This document shows positions 52,931 to 61,607 of a DNA stretch of 64,000 bases, piece by piece. The DNA is taken from contig JAXLST010000015.1 of NCBI GenBank assembly GCA_046330435.1, forward strand, positions 62,001-126,000. Direction: 5' to 3'. Numbering within the stretch: position 1 is the stretch's first letter; the number at the start of each line of letters is the position of its first letter. Source of the DNA: Ga0077560 sp046330435 (GTDB lineage Bacteria > Actinomycetota > Thermoleophilia > Miltoncostaeales > Miltoncostaeaceae). Under the pieces are notes generated by a model that saw only the letters and a program-made list of their open reading frames with translations, was not told the DNA's origin and ran no database searches. Both the position numbers and the translations under genes were made by a program.

Positions 52931-54061
52931 CTACACGGCGGCGAGGATGGGCAACGACACCCGCGCCTCGGCGCGGCCGCCGTCCGTGCTCGCCTCCAGA
53001 CGGCCGTTCTCGAGCGTTGCGCGCTCGCGGGCCCGTTCGATCGCGGCGGCGCCGCGGCGGCGGAGCGGGCCCGTGACCCGCAGCTCCAGGGCCGCGTCGT
53101 CGAACCGGACGCCCACCTCCACCCCGGGCGCGTCCTGCACGGCGTCGAGCAGGTGCTCCACCACGCGGTAGGCCGACAGCTCCACCCCGGCGGGTAGCGC
53201 GCGCGGCGTGCCCTCGACGCTGAGGTGTGCGCCCATGCCCTTGCTGCGCACGAGCATCGCCTCGAGGTGCGTGAGGACGGGGGGCGCGGATGGCGCGCCG
53301 TCGTCGTCGCCGCGCAGGGCGCCGACCATGGCCCGCATGTGGCGCAGGGTGTCGCGGCTGGTGTGCTCGATGCGCGCGAGGGCCTCCGCGGCGGCGGCCG
53401 GGTCGCTCGCGTCACCGGCGTCGGCGAGGGCGGCGAGCTCCGACAGGCGGGTCTGCAGCAGCCCGTCCAGCTCCGACGACAGCCGGGCGCGGTCGTCGGC
53501 CACCTGCAGGCGGGCGCGCTCGTCCCGGGCGGTGCGCAGCTCGGAGGTGCGCCGGCGCAGCTCGTCGGCCATGCGGCCGCGCGACCGCACCAGCTGGCCG
53601 GCGAACCACACGGCGACGGCCACGGGGCCCACGAAGAGCATCGCCTCGATGTCGGCGCCCGAGGGCTCGTCGCTGAGGCACACCACCAGGCAGATGAGCA
53701 GCGTGATCCCCAGGCCCGCCAGGGCGGGGCGGCGGTCGAGGTGGGCGCCCGCCGCATAGGCCATCACCAGCGCGATGGGCAGCAGCGTGCCGCACCGGAT
53801 GACGTCGTTCTGGAAGATCGCGACGTGCAGGCCCAGGGCCGCGAGGATCGCACCCGAGGCGGCGAGCGGCGCGATGCGCCGCCACAGCAGCGGCACCGCG
53901 GTGAGCGCGAACAGCGGCGTCGCCCAGTAGGCGGCGTCCGGGGTCTCCGCGTTGCCCACCTCGGTCAGCATCATGAGCGAGGACATCGCGACCGCGACGA
54001 GCGTGATCGCGATGTCGAGGGGGCCGAACCGCCGGTAGAAGGTCGTCATGGACCCGATCAT
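52931..54061 (-). CDS. Degenerate sensor kinase lacking the phosphoacceptor histidine
   Basis: ATG 54061 is 11 bases after AAGGAG and gives 376 residues, the same length as the downstream kinase. About five N-terminal helices are followed by a linker like its neighbour's (RTARDERARLQVADDRARL). The HisKA_3 core where ELHD is expected reads SSELDGLLQTRLS, so His is replaced by Asp near residue 199. The ATPase part is also weak: ELSAYRVVEHLLDAVQ has no N-box Asn, and no GNGL box follows (the end is RATLENGRLEAS). It is probably a ligand-sensing pseudokinase that partners the active kinase. Full decay is unlikely because the frame and length are conserved. Confidence 0.72.
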   Translation of the reverse strand: MIGSMTTFYRRFGPLDIAITLVAVAMSSLMMLTEVGNAETPDAAYWATPLFALTAVPLLWRRIAPLAASGAILAALGLHVAIFQNDVIRCGTLLPIALVMAYAAGAHLDRRPALAGLGITLLICLVVCLSDEPSGADIEAMLFVGPVAVAVWFAGQLVRSRGRMADELRRRTSELRTARDERARLQVADDRARLSSELDGLLQTRLSELAALADAGDASDPAAAAEALARIEHTSRDTLRHMRAMVGALRGDDDGAPSAPPVLTHLEAMLVRSKGMGAHLSVEGTPRALPAGVELSAYRVVEHLLDAVQDAPGVEVGVRFDDAALELRVTGPLRRRGAAAIERARERATLENGRLEASTDGGRAEARVSLPILAAV

Positions 54062-54216
54062 GATGTCGTCGTCTCCTTGGCGTAAAGGGCTGACCGGGTG
54101 GTCCCGGTCCGGCACAAGGATCTGTCCGCGGGGGGCCCGCCACGTCATCCTGAGTGGTGATCCGGTCCAGCGCCCCCTCGTCCTGGGGGGTGACGCCGTC
54201 CACCGCCGGGGCGAAG

Positions 54217-55386
54217 ATGACCGTCGTGGAGGGCGGATTCGTCACATTCCTGGTCGCCGACCCGGCCGGCGACGCCGACGCGCGCCGCGCCGCGCTGGCC
54301 GCCATGCGGGCCGTCGCCGCCGGGCACGCCGGGCGCGAGCTGCACAGCGCCGACCCCGGGGTGATCCTGGCCTTCTCCGGCTCCGCCGCCGCGGTGCGCT
54401 GCGCGGTCGCCCTGCAGGAGGCGGTCGCCGCGTCCGGCGGCCCCGGGTGCCGCGTGGGCCTGGCGGGCGGCGAGGTGGATCCCGGCGACCCGGGCGGCCC
54501 GGGCTCCCCCGCCACGATCGCCCGGCGGCTGTGCGACACCGCCGAGCCCGGAGGCATCGTCGCCACCGACGTCGTGCGCCAGGTCGCCGGGGCCCCGGTG
54601 GCCGACCTCATGTCGCCCGCGGGCGGCCTGCGCCTGCCCGGCGTGCCCGAGCGCGTGGCGGTGGCGCACGTCCGCTGGCGGGACGACCCGGACGACGTCC
54701 CCGCGGACGCGCCCGCCGGCGGCGAGGTCACGGTCGTGATCGCCGACGACCAGCGCCTGCTGCGCGCGGGCTTCCGGGTGATCCTGGACAGCGAGCCCGA
54801 CATGCGCGTGGTGGGCGAGGCGTCCGACGGCGAGGCGGCGGTGGATGCCGTGCGCCGCCTGCGCCCCGACGTGGTGCTCATGGACATCCGCATGCCGGGG
54901 CTCGACGGGCTGGGCGCCGCCGCCCGCATCCTGGGCGACCCGGAGCTGGCGACGGCGGTGGTGATGCTCACCACCTTCGACCGCGACGAGTACGTGTACG
55001 AGGCCCTGCGCGTGGGGGCCAGCGGGTTCCTGCTCAAGGACACGCCGGCCGACCGGCTCCTGGACGCGATCCGCGTGGCCGCCCACGGCGAGGCGCTGCT
55101 GGCGCCCTCGGTGACCCGGCGGCTCATCGAGCGGTTCACCTCCGCCGCCCGCCCGGCACCCGACGGCGTCCCGGAGGCGCTCGCCGCGCTGACCGCGCGC
55201 GAGGTGGAGGTGCTGCGGATGGTGGCCCGGGGCCTGTCGAACGCCGAGATCGCCCGGGAGCTGGTGCTGGGCGAGAACACGGTGAAGACCCACGTGGCGC
55301 GGATCCTCGCCAAGCTCGGTCTGCGCGACCGGGTGCAGGCCGTGGTGACGGCGTACGAGACGGGGCTGGTGGCGCCCGAGCGGTGA
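54217..55386 (+). CDS. LuxR/NarL response regulator fused to a cyclase-like N-terminal domain
   Basis: ATG 54217 is preferred; GTG 54154 is in frame with no better ribosome site. Residues 1-155 resemble the class III nucleotide cyclase fold: GFVTFLVADPAGD, VILAFSGSAAAVRCAVALQE, RVGLAGGEVDP and AEPGGIVATDVVRQVAG. The metal Asp motif of active cyclases (FTDI-GST) reads VADPAGD and is only partly kept. From residue 171 comes a receiver domain (VVIADDQRLLRAGF), with phosphoacceptor Asp223 in VLMDIRMPG and Lys near 274. The HTH (LTAREVEVLRMVARGLSNAE) lies near 325-388. The fusion of a cyclase-like and a NarL domain in this order is unusual. The divergent sensor kinases are its likely inputs. Confidence 0.82.
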   Translation: MTVVEGGFVTFLVADPAGDADARRAALAAMRAVAAGHAGRELHSADPGVILAFSGSAAAVRCAVALQEAVAASGGPGCRVGLAGGEVDPGDPGGPGSPATIARRLCDTAEPGGIVATDVVRQVAGAPVADLMSPAGGLRLPGVPERVAVAHVRWRDDPDDVPADAPAGGEVTVVIADDQRLLRAGFRVILDSEPDMRVVGEASDGEAAVDAVRRLRPDVVLMDIRMPGLDGLGAAARILGDPELATAVVMLTTFDRDEYVYEALRVGASGFLLKDTPADRLLDAIRVAAHGEALLAPSVTRRLIERFTSAARPAPDGVPEALAALTAREVEVLRMVARGLSNAEIARELVLGENTVKTHVARILAKLGLRDRVQAVVTAYETGLVAPER

Positions 55387-55520
55387 CGGCCCGCGCTCAT
55401 CCGCACGGGTGAGGGGGTCAGGGAAACATCGCCCTGGGGGGTGACGACCGGGGCCGGACGGGGACGGATGCTGCCGCCGAACGGGGAGCCGCCCCGCCCA
55501 CCACCCCGAAACGAGGCCAC

Positions 55521-56582
55521 ATGCCCGTCCCCGCCCGTCTCGCCGCCGCAGCATCGGCGGCCCTGATCGCCGCCGTCCCGGCGTCCGCCGTCGCCAACGG
55601 GAAGCCCGGACCGGCTCCCGCCGTGTCGGCCCCCATCGCGACCGGCCTCGCCGGGCCGCTGCAGCTCGCGGTGGACGGCGGCCACGTCTACGTGGCCCAG
55701 CAGTTCGCCGGCCTGCTCACCCGATTCGACGCGGACGGCACCCGCACCGACACCCCCGTCGCCGACCTGGACGGCATCGACGTCCGCGACGGCTCGGTGA
55801 CCTACGCCACGCGGTCCGGCGAGGAGGAGGTGACGGCGTCGACGCTCACCAAGCTCGGCCCCGCCGGCACCGTGCCCACCGCCGACCTGCTGGCGTACGA
55901 GCGGCGCGCGAACCCCGACCGGGTCAACACCTACGGCTTCGAGTCGATCCCCGCGGACTGCGCGGCGCAGCTGCCCGCCGAGATCGGCCCGCCCTCGTAC
56001 ACCGGGCAGATCGACTCCAACCCGTTCGCCGTGCTGCTGCGCAACGGCCGCGCCTACGTGGCCGACGCCGCGGCCAACGCGATCCTCGAGGTCACCCGCA
56101 CGGGCATCCGGACGGTGGCGGTGCTGCCCCCGCAGCCGGCGGTCATCACGCGGGCCGCGGCCGACGAGCTGAAGCTGCCGGCGTGTGCGGTGGGCCTCAC
56201 GTACGACTTCGAGCCGGTGCCCACCGACGTGGAGGCCGGCCCCGGGAACACCCTGTACGTCACGACCCTGCCGGGCGGCCCGGAGAGCCCCGTGCTCGGC
56301 CCGCGCGGTGCGGTGCAGCGCATCGACGTCTCGACCGGGCGCATCCGCACCGTGGCGCGCGGCTTCCTGGGCGCCACCGGCCTGGCCGTCGGCCCGAGGG
56401 GCACCCTGTACGTGGCGGAGATCTTCGCGAACCGGATCTCGACCCCCGGCCCGGACGGCCCGGTGACCGTGGCGGAGGTGCCGTCCCCGTCGGCGCTGGA
56501 GTACGCCTGCGGGAAGCTCTACGTGACCTACGACGTGTTCGAGAACGGCAGCCTGGCGACGATCTCACCCGTCCGGCGGTGA
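55521..56582 (+). CDS. Secreted ScyD/ScyE-like beta-propeller protein
   Basis: ATG 55521 begins a signal peptide (VPARLAAAASAALIAAVPAS) cleaved near AVANGKPG. The 353-residue protein has repeated blades with PLQLAVDGGHVYVAQQFAG, DSNPFAVLLRNGRAYVADAA, GPGNTLYVTTLPGG and TGLAVGPRGTLYVAEIFANR, each of the form G-x-LYVA. This is typical of ScyD/ScyE and SMP-30/NHL-like propellers. Function in actinobacteria is unknown; carbohydrate or small-molecule binding is possible. A terminator hairpin follows. Confidence 0.82.
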   Translation: MPVPARLAAAASAALIAAVPASAVANGKPGPAPAVSAPIATGLAGPLQLAVDGGHVYVAQQFAGLLTRFDADGTRTDTPVADLDGIDVRDGSVTYATRSGEEEVTASTLTKLGPAGTVPTADLLAYERRANPDRVNTYGFESIPADCAAQLPAEIGPPSYTGQIDSNPFAVLLRNGRAYVADAAANAILEVTRTGIRTVAVLPPQPAVITRAAADELKLPACAVGLTYDFEPVPTDVEAGPGNTLYVTTLPGGPESPVLGPRGAVQRIDVSTGRIRTVARGFLGATGLAVGPRGTLYVAEIFANRISTPGPDGPVTVAEVPSPSALEYACGKLYVTYDVFENGSLATISPVRR

Positions 56583-56591
56583 CGCGGGGGC

Positions 56592-56622
56592 GCGGCGGGC
56601 CGGCCGCTACCCGGCCCGCCGC
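56592..56622 (+). terminator. Hairpin terminator after the propeller gene
   Basis: GCGGCGGGCCGG (56592-56603) pairs with CCGGCCCGCCGC (56611-56622) in a perfect 12-bp stem with a 7-base loop. It lies 9 bases after the stop and ahead of the glycan gene group. Confidence 0.68.
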
Positions 56623-56729
56623 ATCCCAATCGACCAGCGGACGGAATCCGCGCGCCGCGGCGTTTCTCCCCCGAGAACCGGGGAACCCCCCGCCCGTTCC
56701 ATACGGAACCGGACCGCGGGAGGCGGGGT

Positions 56730-57662
56730 GTGAGGGTGCTGAGCTGGCATGTGCACGGGGCGTGGAGCACGGCGTTCGTGCACGGCGACCACGACCACGT
56801 CGTTCCCGTGGTCCCCGGACGGGGCCCCGACGGGCGGGGCAGGGCGCGGACCTACGACTGGCCGGAGCGGGTGCGCGAGGCCTCCCCGCGGGAGCTCGCC
56901 GACACGCCCCTCGACGTGGTGGTGCTCCAGCGGCCCCGCGACGAGGAGCTGCTGCTGGAATGGACGGGCCTGCGCGCCGGCCGTGACGTGCCGGCCGTGT
57001 ACGTGGAGCACAACGCCCCGCAGGGCCGGATCGCCGAGATGCGGCACCCCATGGCCGGCCGGGACGACCTCACGCTCGTCCACGTCACCCACTTCAACGC
57101 CCTGTTCTGGGACGCGGGCACCACCCGCACCCGGGTGATCGAGCATGGCGTCCCCGACCCCGGCCCCCGGTTCACCGGTGAGCTGCCCCGCGCCGCCGTG
57201 GTGGTCAACGAGGCCGCCCGCCGCGGGCGGGTGGTGGGCACCGACCTGCTGGGCGCCCTGAACGGCGACGTCGGGATCGACCTGTTCGGCATCGACTCCG
57301 AGCGCCTGGGCGGCCACGGCGACGTGCCGCACGACCGCCTGCTCACCGAGATGGGCCGGCGGCGCATGTACCTGCACCCGGTGCGGTGGACGTCGCTGGG
57401 GCTGTCGCTGGTTGAGGCCATGCACCTGGGGATGCCCGTGGTCGCGCTCGCCACCACGGAGGCCGTCGAGGCCGTCCCCGCCGGCGCCGGCGTGGTGTCG
57501 AACCGCGTGGACCGCCTCCGCGCCGGGATGGCCCGGTTCCGCGACGACCCGGACGCCGCCGCCGAGGCCGGCCGGGCGGCGCGGGAGCACGCGGTCTCCC
57601 GCTTCGGGCTGGAGCGCTTCCTTCGCGACTGGGACGAGCTGCTCGAGGAGGTGGCCGCATGA
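56730..57662 (+). CDS. Glycosyltransferase (GT4-like)
   Basis: GTG 56730 opens a 310-residue protein beginning RVLSWHVHGAWSTAFVHGDH. A Rossmann-like N-half has VYVEHNAPQGRIAEM and VTHFNALFWDAG. The C-half carries RMYLHPVRWTSLGLSLVEAMHLGMPVVAL, the E-x7-E donor region of GT4/GT-B enzymes. It ends with HAVSRFGLERFLRDWDELL. The target is probably a cell-surface glycan. It is co-translated with a second glycosyltransferase (ATGA overlap at 57659) and the gmhA/hldE genes. Confidence 0.8.
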   Translation: MRVLSWHVHGAWSTAFVHGDHDHVVPVVPGRGPDGRGRARTYDWPERVREASPRELADTPLDVVVLQRPRDEELLLEWTGLRAGRDVPAVYVEHNAPQGRIAEMRHPMAGRDDLTLVHVTHFNALFWDAGTTRTRVIEHGVPDPGPRFTGELPRAAVVVNEAARRGRVVGTDLLGALNGDVGIDLFGIDSERLGGHGDVPHDRLLTEMGRRRMYLHPVRWTSLGLSLVEAMHLGMPVVALATTEAVEAVPAGAGVVSNRVDRLRAGMARFRDDPDAAAEAGRAAREHAVSRFGLERFLRDWDELLEEVAA

Positions 57663-58882
57663 GGGTCGACCTGGTGTCCGAACACGCGAGCCCCCTCGCC
57701 GCCCTGGGCGGTGAGGACGCGGGCGGGCAGAACGTGCACGTCGCCGCGCTCGCCGAGGGCCTGGCACACGCCGGAGTGGACGTGACCGTGCACACCCGCC
57801 GCGACGACCGGGCGCTGCCGCGGTACGTCGAGGCGCCCGCCGGGTTCACCGTCCACCACGTCGACGCGGGGCCGCCCGAGGCGCTCCCCAAGGACGAGCT
57901 GCTGCCCCACATGGGCGCCTTCGCGCGGGAGCTGGTGCGGGAGTGGGGCGCCGACCCGCCGGACCTCGTGCACGCGCACTTCTGGATGAGCGGCGTCGCG
58001 AGCCTCATGGCCGGCCGCGCGGCGGGCGTGCCCGTGGCGCACACCTTCCACGCCCTCGGGGTCGTGAAGCGCCGCCACCAGGGGGACGCCGACACCTCCC
58101 CCGCCGGGCGGGTGGCCCACGAGGCCCGCATCATGCGGGACGCCGACCGCATCATCGCGACCTGCTCCGACGAGGTGTTCGAGCTGCTGCGGCAGGGCGC
58201 CGACCGGCGCCGCGTCTCCATCGTCCCGTGCGGGGTGGACACCGCCCACTTCACGCCGCGGGGACCGGCGGCGGCCCGCGGGGAACGGCCCAGGGTGCTC
58301 GCGGTGGGGCGGCTGGTGCCGCGCAAGGGCGTCGACGACGCCATCCGCGCGATGGCGCTGGTGCCGGACGCCGAGCTGGTCGTTGCCGGAGGTCCCGGCG
58401 CGGCGGCGATGGACGCCGACCCGGAGGTGCGCCGGCTGCGCAGGGTGGCGCGCGCCGCCGGCGTCGGCGACCGGGTGCGCCTGCTGGGCGCGGTGTCGCG
58501 CGACGACATGCCCGCGCTGCTGCGCTCCGCCGACGCGGTCGTGTGCGCCCCCTGGTACGAGCCGTTCGGCATCGTGCCGCTGGAGGCGATGGCCTGCGGG
58601 GTGCCCGTGGTGGCCGCCCGGGTGGGCGGCCTGGTGGACAGCGTGGTGCACGAGGTCACCGGCCTGCACGTGCCGCCCCGGGACCCCCGGGCGATCGCCG
58701 CGGCGCTGCGGGCGCTGCTGGGCGACGAGGCGCGGCGCATCATGATGGGCGCCGCCGGCATCCACCGGGCGCGCACGAAGTTCGACTGGTCCCGGGTGAC
58801 CGCGGGGACGCTGGAGGCGTACGCCCGCACGCTCGCGCCGGCCGGCGCCGAGCGCCGCAGCATGGGGGTGGCGGCGCCATGA
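57659..58882 (+). CDS. Family 4 glycosyltransferase
   Basis: The protein is 407 residues from ATG 57659. The N-half has SEHASPLAALGGEDAGGQNV with the sugar-binding Gly-rich loop, then DLVHAHFWMSGVASL and VAHTFHALGVVKRR. The C-half has VLAVGRLVPRKGVDDAIRAM and the E-x7-E site in WYEPFGIVPLEAMACG. It resembles MshA and sucrose-phosphate-synthase-like enzymes. With gmhA and hldE downstream, its donor could be an ADP- or GDP-heptose or another hexose. The stop overlaps the gmhA start. Confidence 0.86.
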   Translation: MRVDLVSEHASPLAALGGEDAGGQNVHVAALAEGLAHAGVDVTVHTRRDDRALPRYVEAPAGFTVHHVDAGPPEALPKDELLPHMGAFARELVREWGADPPDLVHAHFWMSGVASLMAGRAAGVPVAHTFHALGVVKRRHQGDADTSPAGRVAHEARIMRDADRIIATCSDEVFELLRQGADRRRVSIVPCGVDTAHFTPRGPAAARGERPRVLAVGRLVPRKGVDDAIRAMALVPDAELVVAGGPGAAAMDADPEVRRLRRVARAAGVGDRVRLLGAVSRDDMPALLRSADAVVCAPWYEPFGIVPLEAMACGVPVVAARVGGLVDSVVHEVTGLHVPPRDPRAIAAALRALLGDEARRIMMGAAGIHRARTKFDWSRVTAGTLEAYARTLAPAGAERRSMGVAAP

Positions 58883-59487
58883 GCACCGCGGCCCTCGAAC
58901 ACGTGGAGCGCCTGCGGCGGGCGCTGGACGACCTGGCCGGGCAGGCCGCCGCGGTGTCGGCCTGGGGCCGGGAGCTCGCCGAGATCCTGGGCGGCGGCGG
59001 CCGGCTGCTGGTCGCGGGCAACGGCGGCAGCGCCGCGCACGCCCAGCACCTCACCGGCGAGCTGGTGGGCCGGTACCGCGACGAGCGGCGCCCGCTGAGC
59101 GCCATCGCGCTGCACGCCGAGACGACCAGCCTCACCGCGATCGTCAACGACTACGGCGCCGACGAGGCGTTCGCCCGCCAGGCGCTCGCGCACGGCCGCC
59201 CGGGTGACGTGCTGCTGCTGGTGTCCACCTCCGGCCGCAGCCCCAACCTGCTGCGCGCCGCGGACGCGGGCCGGGAGGCGGGGCTGCGGGTGTGGGGCCT
59301 CACGGGGCCCAGCCCCAACCCGCTGGCGGCCCGGTGCGAGCAGTCGGTGTGCGTGGACGCCGGCACCACGGCGACCATCCAGGAGGTCCACCAGGTCGTC
59401 GTGCACCTGGTGTGCGACGCCGTCGACTCGGCCCTGGCGGCCCCGCGCCGGCGGCACATGCGGCTGGTGGGGGGCACGGGCGGATGA
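58879..59487 (+). CDS. gmhA: D-sedoheptulose 7-phosphate isomerase
   Basis: ATG 58879 overlaps the previous stop. The protein has 202 residues, the usual GmhA length, and a single SIS domain: LLVAGNGGSAAHAQHLTGELVGR, then ALHAETTSLTAIVNDYG, VLLLVSTSGRSPNLLRAADA and TTATIQEVHQVVVHLVCDAV. Active-site Glu and His of the metal-binding site are present in GELVGR and QEVHQ. It converts sedoheptulose 7-phosphate into D-glycero-D-manno-heptose 7-phosphate, the first step to ADP-heptose. Next in the operon is hldE. Confidence 0.9.
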   Translation: MSTAALEHVERLRRALDDLAGQAAAVSAWGRELAEILGGGGRLLVAGNGGSAAHAQHLTGELVGRYRDERRPLSAIALHAETTSLTAIVNDYGADEAFARQALAHGRPGDVLLLVSTSGRSPNLLRAADAGREAGLRVWGLTGPSPNPLAARCEQSVCVDAGTTATIQEVHQVVVHLVCDAVDSALAAPRRRHMRLVGGTGG

Positions 59488-60830
59488 GGCGCCGCATCAC
59501 GGTGGTCGGCGACGTCCTGCTGGACGCCGACCTGGACGGCACCGCCCGCCGGCTGTGCCCCGACGCACCCGCCCCCGTGGTGGAGGCGCCGGTGGAGCGC
59601 GCCCGCCCCGGCGGCGCGGGCCTCGCCGCATGGATGCTCGCCCGCGACGGCCACGAGGTGACGCTGGTGGCGGCCCCCGGGGCGGGTCCCGCCGGCGACC
59701 GCCTGCGGGTGCTGCTGGACCGCTGCGGGGTGACGCTCGTGGACGTCGGCGACGGCGGGACCGGCGTCGAGAAGATCCGCGTGCGCGCCGGCGGCCTGGT
59801 GCTGCTGCGCCTGGACCGCGGGGAGCCCGCGGGCGTGACGGCGCCCGGCGACGACGCCCGGGCGGCCCTCACCGGGGCGGACGCCGTGCTGGCCGCGGAC
59901 TACGGGCTGGGCGTCTGCGCCCATCCGGGCGTGCGGGCGCTGCTGGAGTCGGCCGGCGCCCCGGTGGTGTGGGACCCCCACCCCGCGGGCCGGTGCCCGT
60001 GCCGGGGCGCCGCACTGGTGACCCCCCAACGCCGCGGAGGCCGCGGCCATGCCGGGGCGGGCGACCCCGCCGTCCTGCGCTCCGCCCTGCGGGCGGACGC
60101 GGTCGCGGTGACCCACGGCGCGGAGGGGGCCGAGCTGGCCGACGGCGCCGGGCCGGCCGTGCTGGTCCCCGCGCCCCGCCTCCACGTCCCCCGACGACAC
60201 CCTCGGCGCGGGCGACCGCTTCGCGTCGGCCGCCGCGGCGGCCCTCGCCGGCGGCTGCGACGCGCGGGAGGCGTGCGCACCGCCGTCCGCTCCGCCTCGG
60301 CGTTCGTCGCCGCCGGCGGCGTGGCGGCGTTCGGCGAGCCCGGCACCCCCTCACGGCCCCCGGACGCCGGGGGCGACGCCGTCGCCGTGGCCCGGGCGGT
60401 GCGCGAGCGCGGCGGAACCGTGGTCGCCACGGGCGGATGCTTCGACCTGCTGCACGCCGGCCACGTGGCATCCCTGGAGGCCGCGCGGTCGCTGGGCGAC
60501 TGCCTGGTGGTGCTGCTCAACGGCGACGACTCGGTGCGGCGGCTCAAGGGCCCCGACCGCCCGGTGGTGGGCCAGGAGGACCGCGCGGCGGTGCTGCGCG
60601 GCCTGCGCGCGGTGGACGCCGTGATGGTGTTCCACGAGGACGACCCCGTCGCCGCCCTGCGCCGCCTGCGCCCGCACGTGTTCGCAAAGGGCGCGGACTA
60701 CGACCCGGAACGACTCCCGGAGGCCGGCGTGATGCACGGCCTGGGGGGCCGGGTCGTGCCGCTGCCGTTCGTCGCGGGGCGTTCCACGACCCGCCTGATC
60801 TCGGAGGTGACCGCCCGTGCCAGGAGCTGA
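59484..60830 (+). CDS. hldE: Bifunctional heptose 7-P kinase / heptose 1-P adenylyltransferase, internal indels
   Basis: ATG 59484 overlaps the gmhA stop. The frame stays open for 448 residues, close to the usual length, but the kinase half leaves and regains frame twice. Near 60026-60056 the expected TPNAAEAAAMPG reads in another frame. Near 60192-60270 the catalytic DDTLGAGDRFASAAAAALAG is out of frame, so the product as written lacks the GAGD site. An extra C at each entry and a lost base at each exit fit homopolymer errors. The C-terminal cytidylyltransferase-type domain is intact: TGGCFDLLHAGHVASLEAA (HxGH), LVVLLNGDDSV and GRSTTRLI. The enzyme makes ADP-heptose precursors; a bisphosphatase step between its two activities is needed. 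Confidence 0.82.
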   Translation: MRRRITVVGDVLLDADLDGTARRLCPDAPAPVVEAPVERARPGGAGLAAWMLARDGHEVTLVAAPGAGPAGDRLRVLLDRCGVTLVDVGDGGTGVEKIRVRAGGLVLLRLDRGEPAGVTAPGDDARAALTGADAVLAADYGLGVCAHPGVRALLESAGAPVVWDPHPAGRCPCRGAALVTPQRRGGRGHAGAGDPAVLRSALRADAVAVTHGAEGAELADGAGPAVLVPAPRLHVPRRHPRRGRPLRVGRRGGPRRRLRRAGGVRTAVRSASAFVAAGGVAAFGEPGTPSRPPDAGGDAVAVARAVRERGGTVVATGGCFDLLHAGHVASLEAARSLGDCLVVLLNGDDSVRRLKGPDRPVVGQEDRAAVLRGLRAVDAVMVFHEDDPVAALRRLRPHVFAKGADYDPERLPEAGVMHGLGGRVVPLPFVAGRSTTRLISEVTARARS

Positions 60831-61509
60831 CGCAGGTGTGGTGATCGTGACCGGCGGGGCCTCGGGCCTGGGCCGGGCCGTGGCCGCGGCCGTGCTGGCC
60901 GACGGCGGGACCCCGGTGGTGCTCGACCGCCGGGAGCCGGACCTCGACGTGGAGGCCGAGCTGGTGGACCTCGCCGACGCACGTGCCGCCGAGGCGGCGG
61001 TGCGCCGCGTCGCGGAGCGCCACGGGCGGCTGGAGGCGGTGGTCGCCGCCGCCGGCACCGACGCCTGCGGCGACCTGCCGGACGTGCCCGGCGCCGACTG
61101 GGACCGGGTGATCATGGTGAACCTGGTGGGCGTGGCCGCCGTGGTGCGCGCCGCCCTGCCGTACCTGGAGCGCAGCCGCGGGCGGGTGGTCACGATCGCC
61201 TCCACCCTGGGCCTGCGGGCGCTGCCCGCCGCCACCGCGTACTGCGCGAGCAAGTTCGGCGTGGTGGGGTTCACGCGCGCCCTGGCGGCCGAGACCGCCG
61301 GCCGGGTGGGTGTGACGATGCTGGTGCCGGGCGGCATGGACACCGCGTTCTTCGACGGCCGGGACGAGCGTTTCCGGCCCGGGCCGGAGGCCATGCTCAA
61401 CGACCCCGCGGACGTGGCCGACGCCGTGCTGTTCGCGCTGCGCACGCCACCGGGCGTGGAGGTGCGGGAGCTGGTGGTGTGCCCCGCGATGGAGCCCAGC
61501 TGGCCCTGA
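60817..61509 (+). CDS. SDR-family oxidoreductase
   Basis: GTG 60817 overlaps the hldE end by 14 bases. The protein is 230 residues with the classical SDR marks: VIVTGGASGLGRAVAAAV, VVAAAGTDACGD, VTIASTLGLRALPA with Ser, YCASKFGVVGF with Tyr and Lys, and LVPGGMDTAF. Its place behind hldE suggests a nucleotide-sugar or glycan-related reaction, but it is of the classical, not extended, SDR type used for HldD epimerases. Epimerase function is therefore not supported by length or motif. Confidence 0.82.
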   Translation: MPGADAGVVIVTGGASGLGRAVAAAVLADGGTPVVLDRREPDLDVEAELVDLADARAAEAAVRRVAERHGRLEAVVAAAGTDACGDLPDVPGADWDRVIMVNLVGVAAVVRAALPYLERSRGRVVTIASTLGLRALPAATAYCASKFGVVGFTRALAAETAGRVGVTMLVPGGMDTAFFDGRDERFRPGPEAMLNDPADVADAVLFALRTPPGVEVRELVVCPAMEPSWP

Positions 61510-61565
61510 CGATGTGCCCCCGCGCCTGACGCCGCCGGCCGCCGGTCTCCCGGCCGGAGGTGTCA

Positions 61566-61599
61566 CCGGGGAGGCGGGCCGGGCCGGCCGCCTCCCCGG
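61566..61599. terminator. Bidirectional hairpin between convergent operons
   Basis: CCGGGGAGGCGG (61566-61577) pairs with CCGCCTCCCCGG (61588-61599), a perfect 12-bp stem with a 10-base loop. It lies between the plus-strand SDR stop (61509) and the minus-strand stop at 61608, so it can end transcripts from both sides. Confidence 0.72.
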
Positions 61600-61607
61600 A
61601 GCGGGGG

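Noticed and set aside
53412..55685. 757-residue minus-strand open frame
   Set aside because: It runs antisense to the response regulator and across two promoter regions, has no motifs and is low in complexity.
57343..59457. 704-residue minus-strand open frame opposite two glycosyltransferases and gmhA
   Set aside because: The plus-strand products have clear family motifs; the reverse product is an Arg/Ser/Pro-rich shadow.
60817..61509. HldD heptose epimerase for the SDR after hldE
   Set aside because: The protein is a 230-residue classical SDR with YxxxK; HldD is an extended SDR of about 310 residues.
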